From Butyrivibrio sp. (GTDB taxonomy: Bacteria > Bacillota_A > Clostridia > Lachnospirales > Lachnospiraceae), in assembly GCA_024690635.1 (NCBI GenBank), contig JAILOW010000035.1:1-9725 (forward strand): a stretch of 9,725 bases of DNA. The letters run 5' to 3'. Below the pieces are notes generated by a model that was not told the DNA's origin, did not search any database, and was given only the letters and a program-made list of their open reading frames with translations. Positions 1 to 7,071 of the stretch are shown piece after piece; within the stretch, counting starts at the first letter, position 1, and each line of letters opens with the position of its first letter. The translations under genes and the position numbers were made by a program.

Positions 1-86
1 CTGATACCCTGTCCCTGAAGAGGTCCGTAGACCCTTCCTATCTCGTGAAAAAGAGCCTTCCTTAGCTCTTCCATTCCCTTATCCAT
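1..86 (-). CDS. Unidentified protein, N-terminal 28 codons only
   Basis: An ATG at 84-86 opens a frame that runs off the left edge of the window. It begins MDKGMEELRKALFHEIGRVY and continues for eight more residues, with no stop. An in-frame TAA at 102-104 upstream excludes a longer ATG start. A G-run (GGGGG at 93-97 on the minus strand) six bases before the ATG is a weak but usable ribosome binding site. The gene starts 56 nt after the pyrophosphatase stop, and no GC-rich terminator lies between them, so it may be read through from that gene. The charged, helix-prone start has no signal peptide and is too short to assign to a family. Confidence 0.5.
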   Translation of the reverse strand, partial: MDKGMEELRKALFHEIGRVYGPLQGQGI

Positions 87-142
87 AAGTAACCCCCAAA
101 ATTAAAGCCTATATAAAAATGCCTTGATAAAAATATGATGCC

Positions 143-1795
143 TTACTGCTGAAGTGTCTCAACAAGTGCAGGAAGGAGCTGTTTCTTTCTTGATACAACT
201 CCGGGGAGTATCACCACGTCACCCTCTGTACTAAGTCCAAATGCACTGTTAAGTGTATGAAGAGCCTTGTTTCCGGAGTAGATAACTTCCGAGGACTCCT
301 CGATGATATTTGTGAGCATGAAAAACAGCATATCAAGGCCGTCTTTTTCAGCTGCTGCCTTAAGCTCAGGCATGATCTTTTGCTTTATCTCCACTAGCTC
401 TTCCGCGCTCATGGAATTGATCTGGCCGATTCCGATGTTCATATCATCAACGGTGAACTTCTTGAAATCCTGATGAAGGATCTCATCCGCAGTCTTATCT
501 CCAAGATTTGATCCCGCATGGAACATCTCTTTTGCAAACTCCTCGTAGTCGATGCCTGCGATAGCCGCAAGCTCCTCACCTGCCTTTTTATCAACCGCGG
601 TGCAGGTAGGTGATCTGAACATAAGAGTATCCGACAATATAGCTGCAAGGAGAAGCCCTGCCGTAGTCTTATCAACCTCTACTCCGTACTCCTTGTACAT
701 GAGATAGATAATGGTACAGGTGGAGCCAAGGGGCTGATTTCTGAAAAATACAGGTCCCGAGGTCTCGATGGTGCGAAGCCTGTGGTGATCTACGATCTCC
801 AATATATCCGCAGCATCAGCTCCGTTAACTGCCTGATTCTTTTCATTGTGATCCACAAGGATCAGCTGCTTTTTGTGAGCACCCAGGAAATTCCTTCGGC
901 TGATCATACCGATGTAATGCTCGTTCTTATCAAGAACCGGGAAGTATCTGTGCCTCATGGAAGCCATTACTTCCTGGATATCCTCTATATAATCGTCCAT
1001 GTGAAAGCACGCCAGATTGTCTTTTTTCATAATGTGCTCAATAGGCATACTCTGATTTATGAGCCTTGCCACCACAAAAGTATCATGGGCCGTTGTGATG
1101 ATCTTGGTCCCGTGCTCTTTTGCCTGAGTCTGGATGGTCCTTGCAACCTCAGCTCCCTCGCAGACAATGATGCAGGCAGCTTCCATCTCGATGGCGCAAA
1201 GCTGGGTCTCATAACGGTTTCCAAGGATGACCACGTCGCCCTTTTCAATGACGTTTTCCATCATCTCGGGACTTGCCGCAGCTATTACCACCTTGCCGCT
1301 TGTAAGCTCCTCGTCGATATCACCTACGATGAGCTCGCCGTCCAGGGTCTCAACGATGTTCCTGTAAGAGGTCTTTGCCTGCGACAGGATATGAGGATCG
1401 ATAACGTCCATATATGTCTCAACGATATCGTTGGTTGTAACGATTCCCGACAGCACGTCCCCTTCCGTTGCGCACAGTGTCACAACGTCCGCATCCCTCA
1501 TTCTCGCCCATGCGTTTTTAAGGGACAGGTTGGAAGGAACTCCGTCCAGCCTTCTGATCTCCATATCCCTCACCTGGGTACGTACGTCTTTTATATATGC
1601 AGGCACATCCACGCCAAAATGAGAGAGCACAAACTGGGTCTCTTCATTCAGGTGCCCTGCTCTGCAGGCTATGTAACTGCCTCCGAAGACCTTGTTTTTC
1701 AGGTTCGCGTAGCAGATGGCGGCACAGATGGAATCCGTATCGGGATTCTTGTGTCCTGTTACGAATACAGGTCTTTGATTCATATTGTTTTCCAT
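143..1795 (-). CDS. ppaC: Manganese-dependent inorganic pyrophosphatase with CBS and DRTGG regulatory domains
   Basis: A cytoplasmic class II (DHH superfamily) pyrophosphatase that hydrolyses PPi to two phosphates and so pulls biosynthetic reactions forward. Metal-site motifs are visible: GHKNPDTDS at residues 14-22, DHNE at 315-318, DHH at 336-338 and the ILSDT aspartate at 389. The DHHA2 part ends with the substrate-binding SRKK at 535-538. Between the two halves of the DHH domain sits a regulatory insert: CBS1 (about 73-130), DRTGG (about 135-245, including GNRYETQ in place of the usual GDR motif) and CBS2 (about 250-305). The 550 residues match the DRTGG-containing CBS-PPase class, well above the ~310 of plain class II enzymes. 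In characterised clostridial relatives AMP/ADP inhibit and diadenosine polyphosphates activate; the same is inferred here. The start is fixed by GGAGG at 1802-1806, six bases upstream. A promoter lies in the 87-nt gap before it. Confidence 0.96.
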   Translation of the reverse strand: MENNMNQRPVFVTGHKNPDTDSICAAICYANLKNKVFGGSYIACRAGHLNEETQFVLSHFGVDVPAYIKDVRTQVRDMEIRRLDGVPSNLSLKNAWARMRDADVVTLCATEGDVLSGIVTTNDIVETYMDVIDPHILSQAKTSYRNIVETLDGELIVGDIDEELTSGKVVIAAASPEMMENVIEKGDVVILGNRYETQLCAIEMEAACIIVCEGAEVARTIQTQAKEHGTKIITTAHDTFVVARLINQSMPIEHIMKKDNLACFHMDDYIEDIQEVMASMRHRYFPVLDKNEHYIGMISRRNFLGAHKKQLILVDHNEKNQAVNGADAADILEIVDHHRLRTIETSGPVFFRNQPLGSTCTIIYLMYKEYGVEVDKTTAGLLLAAILSDTLMFRSPTCTAVDKKAGEELAAIAGIDYEEFAKEMFHAGSNLGDKTADEILHQDFKKFTVDDMNIGIGQINSMSAEELVEIKQKIMPELKAAAEKDGLDMLFFMLTNIIEESSEVIYSGNKALHTLNSAFGLSTEGDVVILPGVVSRKKQLLPALVETLQQ

Positions 1796-1801
1796 ATATA
1801 T

Positions 1802-1866
1802 CCTCCGGAAAAGAACTTCTTATAAGATTTTATCGCATTTTAGTATGTCTTTTCTACACTTTTCAA
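1802..1866 (-). promoter_or_regulatory. Sigma-A-like promoter and leader of the pyrophosphatase gene
   Basis: On the minus strand TTGAAA (1861-1866) and TAAAAT (1837-1842) are separated by 18 bases; each hexamer matches the sigma-A consensus at five of six positions. Initiation would fall near 1830, giving a leader of about 35 nt that ends in GGAGG (1802-1806). The box starts 17 nt past the stop codon of the second ABC gene, so the pyrophosphatase can be transcribed independently. No intrinsic terminator is visible between the two, so readthrough from the transporter is also possible. Confidence 0.5.
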
Positions 1867-1882
1867 AATATTTAGGTTCGTT

Positions 1883-3613
1883 CTACGCAAACTGTGAGTT
1901 GTAGAGCTCGTAGTAAAAGCCCTTCTTCGCAAGAAGGCTCTCGTGGTCTCCCTTTTCAATAATGTGTCCGTCCTTCATAACAAGTATGATGTCCGCTTCC
2001 CTGATGGTCGAAAGCCTGTGAGCTACGATAAAACTGGTCCTTCCATCCATCATCCTGTTAAAGGCCTTCTGTATCCTTATCTCCGTCATGGTATCAATTG
2101 AAGAGGTCGCTTCATCCAATATCAGCATTGGCGGAATATCCAGCATGACTCTTGTTATGCAAAGGAGCTGTTTCTGGCCCTGGGAGAGATTCCCTCCGTT
2201 TTCAGAGATAACGGTATCGTATCCATTGGGAAGCCTTTTGATAAAGCTGTGGGCGTGGGCTTTCTTTGCCGCAGCGATTATCTCATCGCCTGAATAGCCC
2301 TCTCTTCCAAGGGTTATATTATCCCTTACGGTACCGCTTCTTAGCCAGGTTTCCTGCAGCACCATGCCTATGCTCTTTCTTAGGTCTTTTCTCTTAAGGC
2401 TCCTTATATCATGGCCATCGATCAGTATACTACCTCTGTCAACATCATAAAAACGCATGATGAGATTTATCAGCGTAGTCTTGCCGCTTCCCGTAGGGCC
2501 TACGATGGCAACTCTCTGGCCCTTCTTTATATCAAGGTAAAGGTCCTCGATAAGGCTCTTTGACTTGTCATAGGAAAATGCAACCTCTGTAAAAAGAGCT
2601 TCTCCCTTTGCGGTAAAGTCCTCGGGAGCTACCTTGTCATCAGCCTTTTCAGGCTCCTCTTCTATGAGGGCAAAGACTCTTTCTGCGCAGGCAAGGGCGT
2701 TTTGAAGCTCAGTTATAACCCCTGAGATCTCGTTAAAGGGCTTGGTGTACTGGTTTGCATAGCTTAAAAATATCGTAAGTCCGCCGACGCTCATGCCCCC
2801 TGCGATACAGTTAAAGGATCCAAAGAGCGCAACTGCGGCGTAGACGATGTTGTTGATAAATCTGGTGCCGGGGTTTGTAAGGGATGATACGAAAGTCGCC
2901 ATGACGCCGGTCTTTTCAAGCCTTTCGTTTATGTCATCAAAAACAGCCATGTTCTCATCTTCATGAGAAAAAGCTTTCACTACAGAAAGGTTTCCTATCA
3001 TCTCATCCACAAAGGCCGTCTGCTCCGCCCTGTCGCTTCCCTGCTTTTTAAAGAGCTTAAAGGACCTGGTTGCGATAAACCTTGCAAGTAGCAGGGACAA
3101 AGGCGTCAGCACAACGACCACAAGGGCTATCCTGAAATTCAGATAGAACATAAAGCAAAGGGTTCCGATTATAGTCACGACCCCCGTAAAGAGCTGTGAA
3201 AAGCCCATCAAAAGGCCGTCCGCGAACATATCAACATCCGCGATAATCCTTGATACGATATCTCCCGTCTGCATGCGGTCCATATATTCAAAGGGCAGGA
3301 TCTGCAGCCTGTCAAAGGCAGCCGTCCTCACATCCCTCACAACCCTGTAGGTCACGCGGTTGTTTATCCTGTTCATGTACCACTGGCAAAGAGCTGTCAC
3401 AGCGATACTGATGATTATCTTTATAAGGATCTGTTTAACTCCGTTAAGGTCAACCTCTCCCTTCCCAAAAAGGCAGTCTATTGCGCCTCCCGCAAGGATT
3501 GGGATATAAAGAGACAGTAGCGCGCATACAACCGAAAGAGCCATGGATATGTATATCAAAGCCCTGTATTTTCCTGCGTATTTCAGGACTTTTTTAAGCG
3601 TAGACTTTTTCAT
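1883..3613 (-). CDS. Heterodimeric ABC exporter, half-transporter with catalytically complete Walker B and degenerate signature
   Basis: A fused membrane/ATPase half-transporter of the multidrug/lipid exporter type. The N-terminal ~310 residues form the transmembrane domain, with hydrophobic segments near 18-45, 61-78, 138-180 and 255-285. The ATPase domain follows: Walker A GPTGSGKTT at 372-380, Q-loop Q420, signature LSQGQ at 476-480, Walker B LILDEATS at 497-504 with catalytic Glu501, and H-loop His532. The signature departs from LSGGQ at its third position. This is the pattern of the partner that supplies the catalytic glutamate and histidine in heterodimeric exporters such as TM287/288 and BmrCD. 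Its ATG overlaps the TGA of the upstream half-transporter (ATGA, 4 bp), implying translational coupling. AAGGAGG lies seven bases before the start. The substrate cannot be read from sequence; drug efflux or lipid/peptide export are possible. Confidence 0.94.
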   Translation of the reverse strand: MKKSTLKKVLKYAGKYRALIYISMALSVVCALLSLYIPILAGGAIDCLFGKGEVDLNGVKQILIKIIISIAVTALCQWYMNRINNRVTYRVVRDVRTAAFDRLQILPFEYMDRMQTGDIVSRIIADVDMFADGLLMGFSQLFTGVVTIIGTLCFMFYLNFRIALVVVVLTPLSLLLARFIATRSFKLFKKQGSDRAEQTAFVDEMIGNLSVVKAFSHEDENMAVFDDINERLEKTGVMATFVSSLTNPGTRFINNIVYAAVALFGSFNCIAGGMSVGGLTIFLSYANQYTKPFNEISGVITELQNALACAERVFALIEEEPEKADDKVAPEDFTAKGEALFTEVAFSYDKSKSLIEDLYLDIKKGQRVAIVGPTGSGKTTLINLIMRFYDVDRGSILIDGHDIRSLKRKDLRKSIGMVLQETWLRSGTVRDNITLGREGYSGDEIIAAAKKAHAHSFIKRLPNGYDTVISENGGNLSQGQKQLLCITRVMLDIPPMLILDEATSSIDTMTEIRIQKAFNRMMDGRTSFIVAHRLSTIREADIILVMKDGHIIEKGDHESLLAKKGFYYELYNSQFA

Positions 3614-5334
3614 ACCGCGCCCTCCTTTTTAAACTGGGAGTCGTAGATCTCCCTGTAGAGTTCGCAGGTATCAAGAAGCTCTTCGTGCTTTCCCATGCCC
3701 GCCACATGGCCATCCTCAAGGACGATGATGATGTCGCAGTTTTGAACCGCAGACGTCCTCTGGGATACGATAAAGGTCGTAGGGGGATTGTCCATAGCTG
3801 CTATTGCTTCTCGAAGGTTTTTGTCTGTCAGATAGTCAAGGGCCGAGGCGGAATCGTCCAGGATCAGTATCTCAGGATGTCTTACCAGGGCTCTTGCTAT
3901 GGTAAGCCTCTGTTTCTGGCCTCCGGAGAAGTTCTTTCCTCCCTGGGAAACTTTCGCATCAAGTCCGCCCTCTTTTCCCATGACGATCTCATAGGCCTGA
4001 GCGGTCTTGAGTGCTTCGTAGATTTCCTCATCTGTTGCATCGTTTTTGCCCCATTTAAGGTTATCTCTTATGGTTCCGTGGAAAAGAACCGCCTTCTGAG
4101 GCACAATGCCGATATGCTCACGAAGAAAGTCCTGCCTGTAGTCTTTGACGTTCCTGCCATTAACGTACACAGCGCCCTCTTTTACATCATAAAATCTGGG
4201 GATAAGGTTTATAAGCGTTGACTTGCCGCTTCCCGTTCCGCCTATGATGCCGATCTTCTGGCCTTTTTTCGCGGTAAAAGATATATCGGATAAAGAATCC
4301 TCACTGTCTTTCTCATATCTTTGGAAGACGTGGTCAAATCGTACTGTTTCATCGGATGCTGCAAACTCTTTTGCCTCCCCGTCCTTCATGGAAGGTGTCA
4401 GCTCCAAAAGCTCCGAGATCCTGTTTCCGGAAGCCACCGCCTTGGTTACAGTGATGATGAGGTTTGCAAACTTTATAAGCTCCACCAGGATCTGCGCCAT
4501 GTAGTTGTAAAGAGCTACAACCTGGCCCTGTGTCAGCTCGCCTGTATTTACATAGATGGCGCCTCTGTAGATAAGGATCACCACCGCAAGATTTAATATC
4601 GCAAAGGTCACGGGATTTAATAAAGCTGTGATCTTTCCCACATGCTCCTGGAGGTTTTCAAGTATATCGTTTTCATTATGGAATCTGTCTTTTTCATCCT
4701 TTTCAAGGCCAAAGGCTCTGATAACCCTTACGCCTGTGTGGTTTTCTCTTGTGAGCATAAGGACCTTGTCAAGGCCGCTCTGGATGTGGCCGTATCTGGG
4801 GATGCTCCAGCCCATGATAAGTCCCACCACCGCAAACAAAAGGATGATGGTAACAAGAAAGATCAGGGCGATCCTGGCATCAATGGTAAATGCCATGATA
4901 AGGGCTCCGAACACCACCATTGGTGAGCGAAGGAGCAGCCTTATGGTCATGTTGACGCCCTGCTGCACCTGGTTCATATCGCTGGTCATCCTGGTGATCA
5001 TGGCAGAAGTGCCCACTCTGTCCATATCTGCAAAGGAAAGCTTTTGTATGTTGTCAAAAAGAGCTCTCTTTACCTTTTTGGCAAAACCTGCCGCCGCCCT
5101 TGCCGCAAAAAACTGCGCCGTAACAGCGCTTCCAAATCCAACTGCGCACAGCAAAAGAAGGATGAGGGCCATCTTTATGATATGGCTCTCATCAGCATTT
5201 GCTATGCCCTTATCGATCATGGATGCGATGACAAGCGGCACCATCAGTTCAAAAGAGGCCTCCAGCAGCTTAAACAGCGGACCCAGGAAGGTTTCTTTTT
5301 TATAATCTTTTAGGTATATCAGGAGTCTACGCAT
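3610..5334 (-). CDS. Heterodimeric ABC exporter, half-transporter with degenerate ATPase site
   Basis: The first gene of the exporter pair, 574 residues, with the same membrane-then-ATPase layout. The membrane domain covers about 1-310, with hydrophobic stretches near 18-40, 54-75, 136-175 and 243-262. In the ATPase domain, Walker A is GGTGSGKST at 365-373, the Q-loop glutamine is 413 and the signature is FSGGQ at 469-473. Walker B reads LILDDSAS, so the catalytic glutamate is replaced by Asp494. The H-loop reads VSQR, so the switch histidine is replaced by Gln525. This subunit therefore contributes the non-hydrolysing site, while its near-canonical signature serves the partner's Walker A/B. 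AAGGA lies seven bases before the ATG. The gene begins 60 nt after the methyltransferase stop, with no convincing promoter or terminator between, so it may share that transcript. Confidence 0.94.
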   Translation of the reverse strand: MRRLLIYLKDYKKETFLGPLFKLLEASFELMVPLVIASMIDKGIANADESHIIKMALILLLLCAVGFGSAVTAQFFAARAAAGFAKKVKRALFDNIQKLSFADMDRVGTSAMITRMTSDMNQVQQGVNMTIRLLLRSPMVVFGALIMAFTIDARIALIFLVTIILLFAVVGLIMGWSIPRYGHIQSGLDKVLMLTRENHTGVRVIRAFGLEKDEKDRFHNENDILENLQEHVGKITALLNPVTFAILNLAVVILIYRGAIYVNTGELTQGQVVALYNYMAQILVELIKFANLIITVTKAVASGNRISELLELTPSMKDGEAKEFAASDETVRFDHVFQRYEKDSEDSLSDISFTAKKGQKIGIIGGTGSGKSTLINLIPRFYDVKEGAVYVNGRNVKDYRQDFLREHIGIVPQKAVLFHGTIRDNLKWGKNDATDEEIYEALKTAQAYEIVMGKEGGLDAKVSQGGKNFSGGQKQRLTIARALVRHPEILILDDSASALDYLTDKNLREAIAAMDNPPTTFIVSQRTSAVQNCDIIIVLEDGHVAGMGKHEELLDTCELYREIYDSQFKKEGAV

Positions 5335-5394
5335 GGTGTGTCCTTTGAATTCTTTGTATTATTAGTCATTTGGTTATTTTGTGATTATGCTCTC

Positions 5395-6969
5395 TTAGTA
5401 ATTGATCCTAAGTCCCTTCGGATAATGGTTTTTGAGCATACCCCCCGCAAGCTTCCCCCATCCTATGCTATAGCCGTCGCACAGGACAAGGCACCAGCCT
5501 TTTTTATCTTTAAGCTCAGGATGCTGATCGCCTGAAAACCGCAGTGTCTGTCCATTCAAGAACTGCCTTATCTCAGCAGAGTCTGACGAGAGGTCAATGC
5601 TCAGCTTCACATCCTCTTTTCTTATATGAAGAGCCAGCGCATGGGATGGCTCAAATCTGTCCTTTTTAACTGTCCCAAGGTGCAGTCCCGGCCTCAGGGC
5701 CTTAAGCCCCATGATAGAGGGCATGTCCTCAGGCGCAATATAAAGCTGGTCGCCGAATTTTAGGAAGGCGCCGGGTAGTTTCGTACCCTCAACCAAGGTC
5801 TCCTTGCAGAATTCCTCGTAAGGCGCAGTCATATCTTTCTTCGCTCTTATAAACTTTCCACCGGGAATATAGCTCCTGTTTCCCTCTTTATCGGAGCTTC
5901 CTTCTCTTTCAAATACGCACAAAAAATGCCCCTCGCCTCTTACCTTGTGAGGCCAGAGCCTTACGCTGCGGGAGATTTCAGCCAGAGCGCGCTCCACGTT
6001 TTCAGCACACTCCACGCTTCCCGCGTCCACAATATTTTCCGCATTCTCTACATTTGTCTCATAATCCGTGCTATCTGTATTTCCCGAATTCTCTGCACTC
6101 AGCAAATTCTTTTTACATGCATCCTTTACCTCTTCCGAGATAAACTCCGCCCTTCCGTTCTCCATGCCGCCTACAAGCTCAACGCTTGCCACATGGAAAT
6201 CCGGATGTTTCATAAGGAATTTGAAAACGTTCTCCTCGTTTTCCTCAGGCGCAAAAGTGCAGGTGGAATAAACCAGCCTTCCGCCGGGAAGGAGCATTTT
6301 TGCCGCATTATCAAGGATCTCTTCCTGCCTTGCTGCGCAGAGCTTTACGTTTTCTTCGCTCCATTCGGAAAATGCCGCCTCGTTTTTTCTAAACATTCCT
6401 TCCCCTGAGCAGGGGGCATCCACAAGGATCTTGTCAAAGTAACCCTCAAACACATCGGCAAGGTGCGCAGAATCCTCATTTAATACAAGGGCGTTTCCAA
6501 TGCCCATTCTTTCTATATTAAGGGAAAGGATCTTTGCCCTGTCCCTGTTTATCTCATTGGTTACAAGAAGTCCCTCTCCGGAGAGCCTGTCTGCTATCTG
6601 GGTGGACTTTCCTCCGGGAGCTGCGCAAAGGTCAAGTACTCTGTCCCCGGGCTTTGGATCAAGAAAGCTTACAGGCGCCATTGCGCTTGGTTCCTGGATA
6701 TAGTAAAGCCCCGCCTCGTGGTAGGGGTGTTTTCCGGGAGCAGCATCTCCTTCGTAGTAAAAGCCTCTTTTCTCCCAGGGGATGCTTTCCGCCTCTTTTC
6801 CCAAAGCAAACGCAAGGACTCTGCCGGCGCCTGTATCCTCCACCTTCAGAGTGTTCATGCGAAGGGCGTGGTGCCTCTCATCCTCCGTGTCAAAAGAAGC
6901 CTCAAAAGCCTTGTATTCAGTTTCTCCCAGGAGCTTTTCCATCCTGGCTTTAAATCTATCGGGCAGCAT
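5395..6969 (-). CDS. rsmF: RsmF/RsmB-like 16S rRNA (cytosine-C5) methyltransferase
   Basis: A SAM-dependent RNA m5C methyltransferase of the NOL1/NOP2/Sun family, 524 residues from the start chosen here. After an N-terminal segment (1-100) the Rossmann core has motif I DLCAAPGGKS at 113-122, DAPCSGEG at 184-191 (Cys187, the release cysteine) and STCTF at 235-239 (Cys237, the catalytic nucleophile). RLWPHKVRGEGHF (337-349) closes the core. The C-terminal part (about 365-524) resembles the RsmF C-terminal and PUA-like RNA-binding domains, which favours RsmF over RsmB. Residues about 281-332 form an acidic, low-complexity insert. The frame is open 31 codons further upstream to 7062, but an extended -10 promoter lies within that extension, and AGGGGA (6974-6979) sits just before the ATG at 6969. 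The exact rRNA position cannot be read from sequence. Confidence 0.9.
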   Translation of the reverse strand: MLPDRFKARMEKLLGETEYKAFEASFDTEDERHHALRMNTLKVEDTGAGRVLAFALGKEAESIPWEKRGFYYEGDAAPGKHPYHEAGLYYIQEPSAMAPVSFLDPKPGDRVLDLCAAPGGKSTQIADRLSGEGLLVTNEINRDRAKILSLNIERMGIGNALVLNEDSAHLADVFEGYFDKILVDAPCSGEGMFRKNEAAFSEWSEENVKLCAARQEEILDNAAKMLLPGGRLVYSTCTFAPEENEENVFKFLMKHPDFHVASVELVGGMENGRAEFISEEVKDACKKNLLSAENSGNTDSTDYETNVENAENIVDAGSVECAENVERALAEISRSVRLWPHKVRGEGHFLCVFEREGSSDKEGNRSYIPGGKFIRAKKDMTAPYEEFCKETLVEGTKLPGAFLKFGDQLYIAPEDMPSIMGLKALRPGLHLGTVKKDRFEPSHALALHIRKEDVKLSIDLSSDSAEIRQFLNGQTLRFSGDQHPELKDKKGWCLVLCDGYSIGWGKLAGGMLKNHYPKGLRINY

Positions 6970-6973
6970 AATT

Positions 6974-7010
6974 TCCCCTGTTCTTTTAAGTTTATCAGGA
7001 CAGTATACCA
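6974..7010 (-). promoter_or_regulatory. Extended -10 promoter and ribosome binding site for the methyltransferase
   Basis: The minus strand carries TGGTATACT at 7002-7010, which matches the extended -10 form TGnTATAnT. No good -35 hexamer stands at the right distance, as is usual for extended -10 promoters. Transcription would start near 6995, giving a leader of about 25 nt that includes AGGGGA at 6974-6979 and leads to the ATG at 6967-6969. This arrangement decides the start against the earlier in-frame ATG at 7060-7062, which would lie upstream of the transcript. Confidence 0.5.
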
Positions 7011-7018
7011 CAGTTTTA

Positions 7019-7052
7019 ACGCCGGGCACAGTTAAAAGTCCGTGTCCGGCGT
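7019..7052 (-). terminator. Stem-loop after the substrate-binding protein gene, possible U-poor terminator
   Basis: A 13-position stem with an 8-base loop. On the minus strand ACGCCGGACACGG pairs with CTGTGCCCGGCGT, with one A/C mismatch and one G/U wobble. It begins 20 nt beyond the substrate-binding protein stop at 7072-7074. The bases after the stem (TAAAACTG) contain no U-run, so termination would be Rho-assisted or weak. Alternatively the structure protects the 3' end of the message, or acts as an operator for the promoter 9 nt downstream. Confidence 0.45.
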
Positions 7053-7071
7053 ATATAGCCATTTTCTGTAT

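Noticed and set aside
87..142. Repeated AAGGCAT words with A/T tracts before the left-edge gene, as promoter elements
   Set aside because: A TATATA word exists but no acceptable -35 hexamer or TGn extension is present; low complexity explains the repeats.
782..1825. A 347-codon plus-strand open frame opposite the pyrophosphatase gene
   Set aside because: It is fully antisense to an unmistakable enzyme, its translation is rich in Cys/His/Ile without domain character, and no ribosome binding site precedes it. It is a reading-frame shadow.
4628..5305. A 225-codon plus-strand open frame opposite the first ABC gene
   Set aside because: Its hydrophobic, Ser/Met-rich translation is the expected antisense image of membrane helices; there is no supporting start signal.
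5335..5394. Possible promoter or terminator between the methyltransferase and the first ABC gene
   Set aside because: The 60-nt AT-rich gap has no GC stem and no hexamer pair at proper spacing beyond weak TAATAAT-like words.
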